Shown: positions 1 through 7,701 of the stretch, piece by piece | Position numbering within the stretch: the stretch's first letter is position 1 | Layout of the letters: each line of letters begins with the position of its first letter | Assembly (NCBI GenBank): GCA_964420285.1 | Contig: CAYQTE010000029.1 | Span: forward strand, 1 to 52,938 | Source: CAYQTE01 sp964420285 | GTDB taxonomy: Bacteria; Planctomycetota; Phycisphaerae; Tepidisphaerales; Tepidisphaeraceae | DNA: 52,938 bases | Direction: 5' to 3' | Translations under genes and position numbers: made by a program | The notes under the pieces: generated by a model | Seen by the model: the letters and a program-made list of their open reading frames with translations, nothing else | Told to the model about the DNA's origin: nothing | The model's database searches: none

Positions 1-1409
1 GTGCCGCCGGCTTTGAAGATGGCTATCACGGCGTCTCTGACGCTTTGCGGCGTACTGTTCTTGATTTGCACGTCGATGCCGAGGCCGGGGCAGATTTGGG
101 TTTTGGAGCCGGAAACGCCGTCCACCGCGCGCTTGGTTTCCTGGAAGACGTAATCGCCGCTGAAGCCTTCGCTGGCCGGGCCGGCGTGGAGTTGGGCGTA
201 GGTCTTTTCCTTGAAGCCCATGACGGCGTATTCCAGGTCGAGCAGTTGTTGCTTTGTGAGATCGCCGTACATGTTCTGGTCAAGACTGTCCACAAACGAG
301 GCCATGCGTTCGCCGGCCGGGTTGTCGTAGAGGGCGGGTTTGAGGAAATCGGCGTATTCCGTATACGGCTTGTAATCCTGTTCGGCGCGGTACATGGGGT
401 TGAACGAGATGTTCTGCCAGAGATGGTATCCCACCGGGATGCCGGGCTTGATGGATTTGGCCTTGGCGGAAAACTCACGCTGCATCTCGCGCATGGAATC
501 GGCCCAGAAAGTTTCCCAGGTCAGCAATTCGGGATAACGCAGCAGAAGCCGCCAGAATTCGACGTAATAGCCGTCGAGCGGGCGCTTTCCAGCCCGGCCG
601 CTGCGGACGAACGGTTCCAGGGCCAGGTACGCCTTCTTGACCTTGGCAAAATCGATGCCCTGCTTGGCGGCCTTGGCGGCGCAATAATCGCAGAAGCAGG
701 AGGTATGGCCGGGATCGCTCTTGGCGCCGTGATGCCAGGCGCCCATGGCGTTGCCGAGCGGGCCCTGGCGCTCCGAGCCGCGTTGCAGGCCGTCAACGTC
801 ATAGGAGCGGATGAAGTCCTCGACCGAGGCGGAGATCAGGTTGCGGAAATAGGGATTGTTGAGGCACGGGCCGCCGGGATGTCCGGTGGTTCGCTGGCCG
901 TGAAGATCGATTTCATAGAGTTGGTCCATGCCCGTGATTTTCGGCTGGGCCCGGTTGTCCTCTTCCATCCAGGGGAAGATTTTCATGCCGCGTTTTCTGG
1001 TTTCGGCGGTGATCTGCTGCATGGCGGAGGGGAGATCGAAATCGCCCTGACCCAGGCCCTGCGGCTTCATGTAGACGTCCTTGTAAAACTGCGGATGCGC
1101 GGTGGCAAAGCCGCCGGCGGGGCTTCTGGACGGCTCAAACAGATTGCAATGCAGGAAGACGGTGTTAACGGCGGCGCGGGTCTGGACATCGTCCAGAAAA
1201 CGCGCGATGCCATAGGACATCAGGTAAGTGACCTCGGCCTGAAACCCGATCATGGGCTTGGCGGCCGCGGGCTGAGTGGCGGGAGCATCCGCTCCGCTGC
1301 TCGACTGCGTCAAAGCCACTCCGGACGTCATCGCGGCCGCCGCCAGAGCGGCCGTTTTGACGAAGTCACGGCGGGAGATCGAGTTCGTGCTGTCGCTGAG
1401 ATTATTCAT
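1..1409 (-). CDS. Tat-exported putative glycosidase (3' end outside window)
   Basis: This gene runs off the left edge, so the C-terminus is missing; about 469 codons are visible. Reading from ATG at 1409 gives MNNLSDSTNSISRRDFVKTA, a twin-arginine signal (SRRDFVK) followed by an Ala-rich hydrophobic stretch and then APATQPAAAKP. AGGAG lies 8 nt upstream of the ATG, which supports this start. The mature part is colinear with the protein at 49441-50910: both share GGPCLNNPY/GGPCSNNPY, a CFCDYC/CFCEYC cysteine cluster, ALEPFVRSGR and a conserved RYPELLTWE/NYPELLQWE segment. The fold looks like a TIM-barrel glycoside hydrolase (hypothetical glycosidase families of Planctomycetota), but I cannot name the substrate. 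Inference: a folded, possibly metal-binding enzyme exported by Tat to the periplasm. The opposite-strand ORF over it is a shadow. Confidence 0.8.
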   Translation of the reverse strand, partial: MNNLSDSTNSISRRDFVKTAALAAAAMTSGVALTQSSSGADAPATQPAAAKPMIGFQAEVTYLMSYGIARFLDDVQTRAAVNTVFLHCNLFEPSRSPAGGFATAHPQFYKDVYMKPQGLGQGDFDLPSAMQQITAETRKRGMKIFPWMEEDNRAQPKITGMDQLYEIDLHGQRTTGHPGGPCLNNPYFRNLISASVEDFIRSYDVDGLQRGSERQGPLGNAMGAWHHGAKSDPGHTSCFCDYCAAKAAKQGIDFAKVKKAYLALEPFVRSGRAGKRPLDGYYVEFWRLLLRYPELLTWETFWADSMREMQREFSAKAKSIKPGIPVGYHLWQNISFNPMYRAEQDYKPYTEYADFLKPALYDNPAGERMASFVDSLDQNMYGDLTKQQLLDLEYAVMGFKEKTYAQLHAGPASEGFSGDYVFQETKRAVDGVSGSKTQICPGLGIDVQIKNSTPQSVRDAVIAIFKAGG

Positions 1410-1597
1410 ATGATTCCGGCTCCTGTGTTCGCCCAGAATGACCCCCATCACGATACCCGTAGTTGAATCCTGGCACAATTTTTTCTTCGGGCAAGAAGGG
1501 GCCTCCAAGATCAGATTACCCTCGATTTCCGTTGTCGGCCAATAATCTAGGATGTCCGCTTGTTGCAACTGCAATCGCCAAAATTAGCTACAACTGA

Positions 1598-2089
1598 TTA
1601 TCCTTTGCCCCGATTGTCGAGCAACTCGGCACGGGATTCGAACCGCCCGCATTCGTTTACGCCGAGAATTTCAAATCCGAAAGCCTCCGCCAAGGCGATG
1701 AGCGGCCCAACTCCCCCGTATGGGTACCCATTCGGATCGATCCTTAGTTCGCCAACAGAATCCCCGACACATTCGCAGCCGAGAATGGAGTAGTCGCCTT
1801 CCTCAATCGACTCGAAAATCCTGTAAAAATCCCACCGCGCGCCGAGCTGCTGATTGGGATTGGCGATCCTGATCAATTTGGTATCACGGACGCTTAGCCA
1901 ATGCGAACGTTCTGCGGCCGTTGGCCATTCAAACCGAGTCTTGATCGCATCGGGCACGAGGGAAGGCCACGCCGCGGGATCACGGAATGCCCCGCAATCC
2001 TTGTCGTGCTTGATTTCGCCCAAGAGGCCAACCAATTCGCCGAATCGCCGGTTGTCATCGATGCGGAATTGAACGCCGAACGCCTTCAT
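1598..2089 (-). CDS. conserved hypothetical protein, 163 aa
   Basis: I do not recognise the family. The protein starts MKAFGVQFRI and has no signal peptide or membrane segment; it is soluble and acidic. A notable stretch is LRIDPNGYPYGGVGPLIALA followed by EAFGFEILGVNE, which reads like a conserved core. The open frame extends upstream to 2323, but that part overlaps the DUF4291 gene and is not protein-like, so I chose the ATG at 2089; no clear Shine-Dalgarno is visible. It lies 116 bp downstream of the DUF4291 gene and could be co-transcribed with rplK. Small proteins of this style are often accessory or polymorphic-toxin-immunity genes, but nothing here proves that. Confidence 0.6.
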   Translation of the reverse strand: MKAFGVQFRIDDNRRFGELVGLLGEIKHDKDCGAFRDPAAWPSLVPDAIKTRFEWPTAAERSHWLSVRDTKLIRIANPNQQLGARWDFYRIFESIEEGDYSILGCECVGDSVGELRIDPNGYPYGGVGPLIALAEAFGFEILGVNECGRFESRAELLDNRGKG

Positions 2090-2205
2090 CGGGCAGTACA
2101 CCGAGGTCGGATAGGGTGCCGCCTCCCACCGAAGGCAATCATGGTTGGCACCAGCACGACAAGGTGCATCATATCGCAAGCGGGCATCGCAACGGAAGGT
2201 GCCAT

Positions 2206-2862
2206 CTAGCCACGGGTGCAAGCGTCCAAGCCAACATTGGTCGCCACACTCTCGTCGGCGGGCCAATACGGCCGTTCGATTGGTATCCGCAGATTTGCCA
2301 AGTCTCCGGCCAGGAACTGGCACTGTGCGGATACGAAGTCGGAGAGGTCGTAGACGTCGAGAAGCTCCAGCTTACCGAACCTCTCGAGCATTTGCCCGCG
2401 TAGCCCGAGTTGCATCACGCGACGTTTTTGCGCCGCGCCCTTCGGATTGTGATCCGGATCCCATTGCAGACAGACGCTGGCTCGCGCGAACAAGGCTTGC
2501 CATGCGTCGCGGCTTTCATGCAGCGTACTGTCGAACGATGAAAGCACAGCCTGGGCCAGTAGTTCGTCGAAAAAAATCCGGCTTATTCGCAGCGCGAGCG
2601 TCACCTGCTGATTGGGCTTGGAACCCCAGCCGGAGCGGTACATCATCCAAAGAAAGTTGGGCTTGATCCAACTCATGCGGGCGTAGCTGAACTCGCTGCC
2701 GCCCAAGGCGCGACGTTCGAGTGCATACCGAGCGATTTCCGCCCGATACGCTTGATAAACGATGATCGACGCGCCGTCGAAGTTCGCGAGAATATGCCGG
2801 CCTTCTGACGGCCAGCGTTCGACCTGATCTGCGTAGCGCTCGGTTTCGAGTTCGGCCTTCAT
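2206..2862 (-). CDS. DUF4291 domain-containing protein
   Basis: The 218-aa protein matches DUF4291 by its hallmark segments: SIIVYQAYRAEIARYAL (near residues 31-48), then MSWIKPNFLWMMYRSGWG (about 63-80), then a region around LQWDPDHNPKG and QLGLRG. The family is common in bacteria and some eukaryotes but its biochemical role is not established. The start ATG (2862) overlaps the rplK stop in an ATGA arrangement, so translation is probably coupled to ribosomal protein L11. The larger frame upstream to 2973 lies inside rplK and is rejected. Its position directly after rplK, where rplA is expected, is unusual. Confidence 0.85.
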   Translation of the reverse strand: MKAELETERYADQVERWPSEGRHILANFDGASIIVYQAYRAEIARYALERRALGGSEFSYARMSWIKPNFLWMMYRSGWGSKPNQQVTLALRISRIFFDELLAQAVLSSFDSTLHESRDAWQALFARASVCLQWDPDHNPKGAAQKRRVMQLGLRGQMLERFGKLELLDVYDLSDFVSAQCQFLAGDLANLRIPIERPYWPADESVATNVGLDACTRG

Positions 2863-3287
2863 CCTTCGACGGTAATCCCCATGTTTCGCGCCTGGCCGGC
2901 GATGATGCGGGCGCCGTGGTCGGCGTCGAAGCAGTTGAGGTCTTTGATCTTTTCCTCGGCGATCTTCTTGCACTGGGCCATGGTGATCTTGCCGATCTTG
3001 ACCTTGTTGGGTTCGCCGGAGCCTTTTTCGGCCTTGGCGGCTTCCTTGAGAAGCTCGGCGGCCGGGGGGCTCTTGAGTTCGATGTCAAACGTGCGGTCTT
3101 TGTAGACTGTCACGACGCAGCCGATGATCTTGCCCTTGAGGTGGGCGCTTTGGGCGTTGAATTTCTGGATGAACTGGCCGGGGTTGACGCCGTGCTGGCC
3201 GAGGGCCGGGCCGATGGGCGGCGCGGGTGTGGCAACGCCGGCGGGCGCCTGGAGCTTGAACTGCTTGGTGATTTCCTTCTTGGCCAT
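2859..3287 (-). CDS. rplK: 50S ribosomal protein L11
   Basis: The protein is a full-length L11 of 142 aa: an N-terminal domain with VATPAPPIGPALGQHGVNPG (about residues 18-37), which contacts the factor-binding region, and a C-terminal rRNA-binding domain ending ARIIAGQARNMGITVEG. L11 binds the GTPase-associated centre of 23S rRNA and works with elongation factors and release factors. The frame could start three codons earlier at 3296, but AGGA sits only one base before that ATG and about 9 nt before the ATG at 3287, so MAKKEI is chosen. It follows nusG with a 217-bp gap, the classic secE-nusG-rplK order. rplA does not follow. Confidence 0.97.
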   Translation of the reverse strand: MAKKEITKQFKLQAPAGVATPAPPIGPALGQHGVNPGQFIQKFNAQSAHLKGKIIGCVVTVYKDRTFDIELKSPPAAELLKEAAKAEKGSGEPNKVKIGKITMAQCKKIAEEKIKDLNCFDADHGARIIAGQARNMGITVEG

Positions 3288-3504
3288 GACACGCATTCCT
3301 CACGCCGCTTGCCGGCAAACGTCGATCGAACGAAAGTCGAGCGACTGTACCAATCGAACACAAACCCAAGGCCTTCCCTGGCGAACTTCCATCCCAATAT
3401 CCCGGTCGGAACATTGCCGACTGGAGGATCAAAAGGGCAATAATAATACTCTTCGCGGCAATCCAGAACAAGCCGGCTTGCGCCGTGCCGAAAGGCCACA
3501 CAGA

Positions 3505-4047
3505 TCACATCTTTTCGATCTGCCAGTATTCCAATTCGACCGGGGTGGGACGGCCGAAGATCGTGGCGATGATCCGGACCCGGCCGCTGTCGGGGAGAAT
3601 CTCGTCCACATCGCCCTCGAAGTTGACGAACGGGCCTTCGGTGACCTTGATGCGGTCGCCCTTCTTGTATTCGGTTTTGAGCGAGGGTGCATCCTGCGGG
3701 CGCTCGGCTTCCTCGAGCATCTTGGCCTGATCCTTGGGGGTCATGGGGATGGGCTTGCCATCGGAGCCGATGAAATCGCCGACGCCGTCGGTTTCCTTGA
3801 TGAGGAACCAGACCTTGTCGGGGACCATGCCGTTGGGATCGGCTTCGAGTTCGATGAAGACGTAGCCGGGATAGAGTTTGCGGTCGCTTTCCTTGCGAAT
3901 GCCGCCCTTGAGGGAGCGGACGCGCTCGGTGGGGACAAGGATGCGGCCGACCTGGCTTTCCATGGCCTCGATCTTGACCTTTCGGACCAGCGCATCACGG
4001 ACGCGGTCTTCCTTGTTGCTCGCGACTTTCAGAACGTAGAAATGCAT
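3505..4047 (-). CDS. nusG: transcription termination/antitermination factor NusG
   Basis: The 180-aa protein has the NGN domain first (MHFYVLKVASNKEDRVRDAL, then SDRKLYPGYVFIELE near residues 50-70) and a C-terminal KOW domain (EYKKGDRIKVTEGPFVNFEG). NusG binds the RNA polymerase clamp and links it to Rho or ribosomal S10. Planctomycete-style features are the short insert with SDGKPIPMTPKDQ between the domains. The frame extends upstream to 4197, but that part overlaps secE and is not protein-like; GAAAGG lies about 12 nt upstream of the ATG at 4047. The gap to secE is 86 bp. Confidence 0.96.
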   Translation of the reverse strand: MHFYVLKVASNKEDRVRDALVRKVKIEAMESQVGRILVPTERVRSLKGGIRKESDRKLYPGYVFIELEADPNGMVPDKVWFLIKETDGVGDFIGSDGKPIPMTPKDQAKMLEEAERPQDAPSLKTEYKKGDRIKVTEGPFVNFEGDVDEILPDSGRVRIIATIFGRPTPVELEYWQIEKM

Positions 4048-4133
4048 CGAAATGCCAGACCTTTCGAACCCGCCGCGGTCAGATTGCCGCTCAACCACAC
4101 CGGCCACGCCACGCCGCACGCCCAAGATCGCCG

Positions 4134-4751
4134 TCACCAGGGCTTGGGCAACCCTGGAATGCACCAATAAAAGATGAACTGGAGCACATAGTCGCACACG
4201 AACAAAAACAGCGCGATCAGCAGCATGAAGAGGATCACGACCTTGGTCGATCCCATCAAGTCAGCGGGCTTGGTCCAGTTGACCTTTTTCAATTCGCTGT
4301 CGGTTGCGATGAGAAAGTCCGCGTTGCCCGGGGCGTTCATGACCCACCAGCACAGCAGGAGCAGGCCGGCCATTACGACGATGCCAATGGCCAGCGGCCA
4401 CAAGCCGCGGTTGCCGAGGTTCACCTGCTCGTAGACGAAGGAGGCGGTAAGGCCCGAAAGCAGAGCGGCTGTGACGGCCGTACCCATGCGGGTCCAGTAT
4501 CCCTGGCCCTTCTTGTAGATGGTGAAGAAGTTACCGCCGGACACCGGGCGATTGGGCCGATTTGGGCCGCCGCCGGGCAGTTTCCTGGCCTTGGCGTAGC
4601 GCTTGGGCGATTCCGCTTCCGATTCCGACTCGGAGGCTTCCTCGGTCGAATCCTGCTCGTCCTCGGGATCCGGCTGTTCGGATTCGTCAGGTGATGGGTT
4701 CTCCGGCTGCGACATCGGCTCATTTCCCTCGGTTTTGGCGCTGCTGGGCAT
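4134..4751 (-). CDS. secE: preprotein translocase subunit SecE, extended form
   Basis: SecE is the small clamp subunit of the SecYEG channel. At 205 aa this is much longer than the single-helix form (about 60 aa): residues 1-56 are a very acidic Ser/Glu/Asp-rich cytosolic tail, followed by membrane segments at about 90-108, 117-138 and 169-197. The conserved SecE part is at the C-terminus, where FLIATDSELKKVNWTKPADL is the amphipathic helix before the last membrane segment. GGAGG sits 9 nt upstream of the ATG at 4751, which supports this start rather than the internal Met13. It stands between tRNA-Trp and nusG, the usual position. Confidence 0.94.
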   Translation of the reverse strand: MPSSAKTEGNEPMSQPENPSPDESEQPDPEDEQDSTEEASESESEAESPKRYAKARKLPGGGPNRPNRPVSGGNFFTIYKKGQGYWTRMGTAVTAALLSGLTASFVYEQVNLGNRGLWPLAIGIVVMAGLLLLCWWVMNAPGNADFLIATDSELKKVNWTKPADLMGSTKVVILFMLLIALFLFVCDYVLQFIFYWCIPGLPKPW

Positions 4752-4841
4752 TGGTCAAATCCTCCACGGTCGTGCGCCGCACCAGCTTATTCGTCGTCGA
4801 TCGTTCATTTGTCCTGCATCCGGCCGGGCCTTGCTATTGAA

Positions 4842-4914
4842 CACGCCAGGAGGGACTCGAACCCCCAACCTGCCGCTTTGGAGACGGCTGCTCTACCAAT
4901 TGAGCTACTGGCGT
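4842..4914 (-). tRNA. tRNA-Trp (CCA anticodon)
   Basis: Read on the minus strand the 73-nt gene folds with acceptor ACGCCAG/CTGGCGT, a D arm GCTC..GAGC, an anticodon stem GCCGT/GCGGC with loop CTCCAAA (anticodon CCA) and a T arm GGGGG-TTCGAGT-CCCTC. The discriminator base is G and CCA is not encoded. Its place between rpmG and secE is the classic one in many bacteria. Confidence 0.96.
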
Positions 4915-5025
4915 CCGCGACTGATTCAACGGCCGCCGCCGCACTGTGTCTCGCCGCAACTGCCGTCAACACACGCCACCATCTTCCGCCCATTTGCATT
5001 TCCCGGCCAAACCGGAGCGCGGCGG

Positions 5026-5190
5026 TTACTTTCGCTTCAGCTTATGCACGGTGTGTCTGCGAAGGCGCGGGCTGTATTTCTTGAGCTCCAGTTTCGGCGC
5101 GCCGCCTTCCACCTTGATCACCGTCCGATAATTCAGATCGCCCGTCTCCGTGCACTGGAGCCAGACGTTCTCACGTTTTTCCTTGGCCAT
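5026..5190 (-). CDS. rpmG: 50S ribosomal protein L33
   Basis: A 54-aa reading frame on the minus strand from ATG 5190 to TAA 5026 gives MAKEKRENVWLQCTETGDL, then NYRTVIKV, then KLELKKYSPRLRRHTVHKLK. This is L33, with the NYxT segment and the KKYxPxxRxHTxHKExK-type C-terminus. L33 normally can carry a zinc ribbon of two CxxC pairs; here only one Cys (residue 13) is left, so this is the zinc-free (C-minus) type. It lies between tuf and tRNA-Trp, the expected spot in the tuf-rpmG-tRNA-secE-nusG block. Confidence 0.95.
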   Translation of the reverse strand: MAKEKRENVWLQCTETGDLNYRTVIKVEGGAPKLELKKYSPRLRRHTVHKLKRK

Positions 5191-5289
5191 CGCAACACCC
5201 GTACTCTCAAGCCGGCCGGATTATCTCATTCCGGCCAGCCAATGGCGATCGCGTCGCCGCGCCCGCGTCGTGAACATGCCGGGCGTGGA

Positions 5290-6486
5290 TCACGCCAGTA
5301 TCTTGGTCACGACGCCGGAACCAACCGTCTTGCCGCCTTCGCGCACGGCAAATCGCAGCTTCTCTTCCATGGCGATCGGAGCGCCCAGTTCAACCTCGAA
5401 GCTCACGTTGTCGCCGGGCATGACCATTTCCGCCCCGCCGAGCAACTTGGCAGAGCCGGTCACGTCGGTCGTGCGGAAATAGAACTGCGGACGGTATCCG
5501 GTGAAGAACGGCGTATGACGGCCGCCCTCTTCCTTGGTCAGGATGTAGACGTTGGCCTCGAACTTCGTGTGCGGCGTGATGCTCTTGGGAGCGCACACCA
5601 CCTGCCCGCGTTCCAGGTCGTCCTTTTCAACGCCACGCAGGAGCACGCCGACGTTCTCGCCGGCCCGGCCTTCGTCCAGCGTCTTGTTGAACGCTTCGAT
5701 GCCGGTCACGACGGTGCTCTTGTTGGGGCGCAGACCCACGATCTCGACGGGGTCGCCAACCTTGACCTTGCCGCGTTCGATACGGCCGGTGCCGACAGTG
5801 CCGCGGCCCTTGATGCTGAAGACGTCTTCGATGGGCATCAGGAACGGCTTGTCGATTTCACGCTGCGGAATGGGCACGAAGTCGTCCAGCGCCTTGACCA
5901 GATCGTCGATGGGCTTGCAGGCGACATCGTCGGCCGGGTTGGCCAGCGGCGGCAGCGACGAGCCGCGGATGATCGGCGTGTCATCGCCGGGGAATCCGTA
6001 TTTGGTCAGAAGCTCGCGAACTTCCATCTCGACCAGATCGAGCAGTTCTGGATCGTCGACCAGGTCGATCTTGTTCAGGAACACCACGATCTTGGGCACG
6101 CCGACCTGGCGGGCCAGCAGGATGTGCTCGCGCGTCTGCGGCATGGGGCCGTCGGCGGCGGAGACAACCAGGATCGCGCCGTCCATCTGGGCGGCGCCGG
6201 TGATCATGTTCTTGATGTAGTCGGCGTGGCCGGGGCAGTCGACGTGCGCGTAGTGACGCGCGGCCGACTCGTATTCGACGTGCGCCGCCGAGATCGTGAC
6301 CGTCTTGGTCGCGTCGCGTTCGGTGCCGCCCTTGGCGATGTCCTTGTAGTTCTTGGCGGTGGTTCCGTACTTCACCTGAGACCGGGCGCTCATCGCCGCC
6401 GTCAATGTGGTCTTGCCATGGTCGATGTGACCGATTGTGCCGACGTTCACGTGCGGCTTTTTGCGTTCAAATACGCCCTTTGCCAT
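5290..6486 (-). CDS. tuf: elongation factor Tu
   Basis: The 398-aa protein has the full EF-Tu layout: GTPase domain (G1 GHIDHGKT at 19-26, G3 DCPGH at 83-87, G4 NKID at 138-141), then beta-barrel domains 2 and 3 ending VREGGKTVGSGVVTKILA. It carries aminoacyl-tRNA to the ribosome as a GTP complex. The switch I motif is unusual: where RGITI is almost universal, this protein has KTVTI (61-65), keeping the G2 threonine. G1 has GHIDH instead of GHVDH. Both are probably clade features rather than damage, because the rest of the protein is intact. It is preceded by tRNA-Thr and followed by rpmG. Confidence 0.97.
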   Translation of the reverse strand: MAKGVFERKKPHVNVGTIGHIDHGKTTLTAAMSARSQVKYGTTAKNYKDIAKGGTERDATKTVTISAAHVEYESAARHYAHVDCPGHADYIKNMITGAAQMDGAILVVSAADGPMPQTREHILLARQVGVPKIVVFLNKIDLVDDPELLDLVEMEVRELLTKYGFPGDDTPIIRGSSLPPLANPADDVACKPIDDLVKALDDFVPIPQREIDKPFLMPIEDVFSIKGRGTVGTGRIERGKVKVGDPVEIVGLRPNKSTVVTGIEAFNKTLDEGRAGENVGVLLRGVEKDDLERGQVVCAPKSITPHTKFEANVYILTKEEGGRHTPFFTGYRPQFYFRTTDVTGSAKLLGGAEMVMPGDNVSFEVELGAPIAMEEKLRFAVREGGKTVGSGVVTKILA

Positions 6487-6620
6487 GTCCGTAACCTCCA
6501 GAAATCAAAACTCGCACCGCTGTCAGGCGGCGCATTATATCATAGTCGCGGGAATCCCGGATGCCTCAGCCGCGTTACCGCCGAGGCTTCCGGCCAGACC
6601 CGCTCGCCGTACGCCAAGAG

Positions 6621-6692
6621 AGCTGGCACTGGGGCTTGAACCCAGGACCTCCACCTTACCAAGGTGGCGCTCTACCGCTGAGCTATGCCAGC
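6621..6692 (-). tRNA. tRNA-Thr (GGT anticodon)
   Basis: On the minus strand the 72-nt gene folds with acceptor GCTGGCA/TGCCAGC, D arm GCTC..GAGC, anticodon stem CCACC/GGTGG with loop TTGGTAA (anticodon GGT), and T arm CTGGG-TTCAAGC-CCCAG. CCA is not encoded. It stands just upstream of tuf and is probably cut from the same transcript. Confidence 0.96.
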
Positions 6693-6755
6693 CAGAGCCC
6701 AACCATCCCATCACGCCAGCGCGTTGCGACCATCGGCAAGCGTGGAAGGGGCCAG

Positions 6756-6783
6756 AGTATAAATGGCCCGCCCCACTTGTCAA
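6756..6783 (-). promoter_or_regulatory. sigma-70-type promoter of the tRNA-Thr/tuf operon
   Basis: Read on the minus strand there is TTGACA (6783-6778), a 16-bp spacer and TATACT (6761-6756). The match to consensus is close and the position, about 60 bp before tRNA-Thr, suits a strongly expressed tRNA/tuf/rpmG/secE/nusG/rplK transcript. Confidence 0.75.
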
Positions 6784-6899
6784 TTCCGCCATGTACGTTA
6801 TCCGCGGATTAAGAGAATGGGATTGTGGTTCGGTTCTGGACGGTGGCGTCCGTGTACGCTAGAGTTGCATCGACGGCATGACACTGATGGTGAACCCGG

Positions 6900-7151
6900 A
6901 TGACCTCAACAATTACGCTTGACAAGCGGCATTTCCGAGCGGCCGCACTGAAAGCACGACAATTGGGCAAAACGCCCGAAAGCTATATCGAGTCGCTCAT
7001 TGACGCTGCCGATGTCACGTTCGATGAGCTTCTAGACCCTGTCCGTAAGGCCTTCGCCAAGAGCGGGACCACCGAAGACGAATTGGACGACGTGGTCAAC
7101 GAGGCGCGCAAGGCTATCTATGCCCGATCCCGGCGGAAGTCTCGCAAATGA
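6900..7151 (+). CDS. antitoxin of a PIN-domain toxin-antitoxin pair
   Basis: The 83-aa protein (MTSTITLDKRHFRAAALKAR...) is short and charged, and ends in a very basic tail (YARSRRKSRK). The order of a small charged protein overlapping a PIN toxin by ATGA is the standard type II toxin-antitoxin layout, in which the antitoxin binds and blocks the RNase and represses its own promoter. I do not see a clear AbrB, MazE or RHH domain; the N-terminal half, with a TLDKRHFRAAALKARQLGK segment, may be the DNA-binding part. The assignment rests mainly on the neighbour. Confidence 0.75.
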   Translation: MTSTITLDKRHFRAAALKARQLGKTPESYIESLIDAADVTFDELLDPVRKAFAKSGTTEDELDDVVNEARKAIYARSRRKSRK

Positions 7152-7633
7152 CGCGAACCTATCGCCGGCCGGTGGTCGTTTTCGACTGCAACGTCCTGGT
7201 ACAGGCGATCTCGAATAGCGCCGGGCCTTCAGGACAGGCATTTCGTCTTCTCGAGAAAAATGTCATCGACGTCTGCGTCAGCCGCGCGGTATTGAAAGAG
7301 CTTAGAGCCGTTCTGCAATATCCAACTGTTCGAAGGAGATTCCCCATCCTGAACGATGAGCAAATCGCTTCGTTCATCGAAAAACTGGCCTTCCGTGGCA
7401 CGTTATTGCGGAAAGTGGAGCATGTCTTCGACTATCCGCGAGCCAGACAGGACGAGCCGTACATTGACCTCGCCGCGGCAGCTCGAGCGAATTACCTCGT
7501 CAGCCGTGACAAGGATCTGCTTTCGCTGGCCACCGACACATCGCTGCATGGCAAGCAATTCCGCCAGCGATTTTCGCATCTCCATGTACTCGATCCAATA
7601 GCCTTCAATTCGCTGGTGGCTCCCAAGCCATAG
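7148..7633 (+). CDS. PIN-domain toxin (VapC-like RNase, COG1569 type)
   Basis: The 161-aa protein has a PIN nuclease fold of the 'putative toxin component, PIN family' type: VVVFDCNVLVQAI with the first catalytic Asp (13), an acidic residue in SRAVLKELRAVL (Glu51), and a C-terminal acidic cluster in QDEPYIDLAAAARANYLVSR-DKDLL (Asp102, Asp107, Asp121, Asp123). Such toxins cut RNA when the antitoxin is lost. The start overlaps the antitoxin stop by 4 nt. The pair stands between the tuf promoter and mutY, pointing away from tuf, and looks like an inserted accessory module, though base composition is not obviously different. Confidence 0.88.
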   Translation: MTRTYRRPVVVFDCNVLVQAISNSAGPSGQAFRLLEKNVIDVCVSRAVLKELRAVLQYPTVRRRFPILNDEQIASFIEKLAFRGTLLRKVEHVFDYPRARQDEPYIDLAAAARANYLVSRDKDLLSLATDTSLHGKQFRQRFSHLHVLDPIAFNSLVAPKP

Positions 7634-7701
7634 TCGGCAACGCCAACTCCTGCGGGCGGTTCAAAGAGGGCCGCCGCCGCGCTGTGGAATTCGCCGCCGC
7701 C

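Noticed and set aside
45..1466. 473-aa plus-strand frame over the left end
   Set aside because: It is the antisense of the glycosidase gene, which has a clear Tat signal, ribosome site and a paralogue at 49441-50910.
5214..5236. terminator after tuf (GGCCGGA/TCCGGCC hairpin)
   Set aside because: The 7-bp stem has no T tract and lies between co-transcribed tuf and rpmG.
4603..6639. 678-aa plus-strand frame across secE, tRNA-Trp, rpmG and tuf
   Set aside because: It runs antisense to well-known genes and a tRNA; caused by codon bias in GC-rich DNA.
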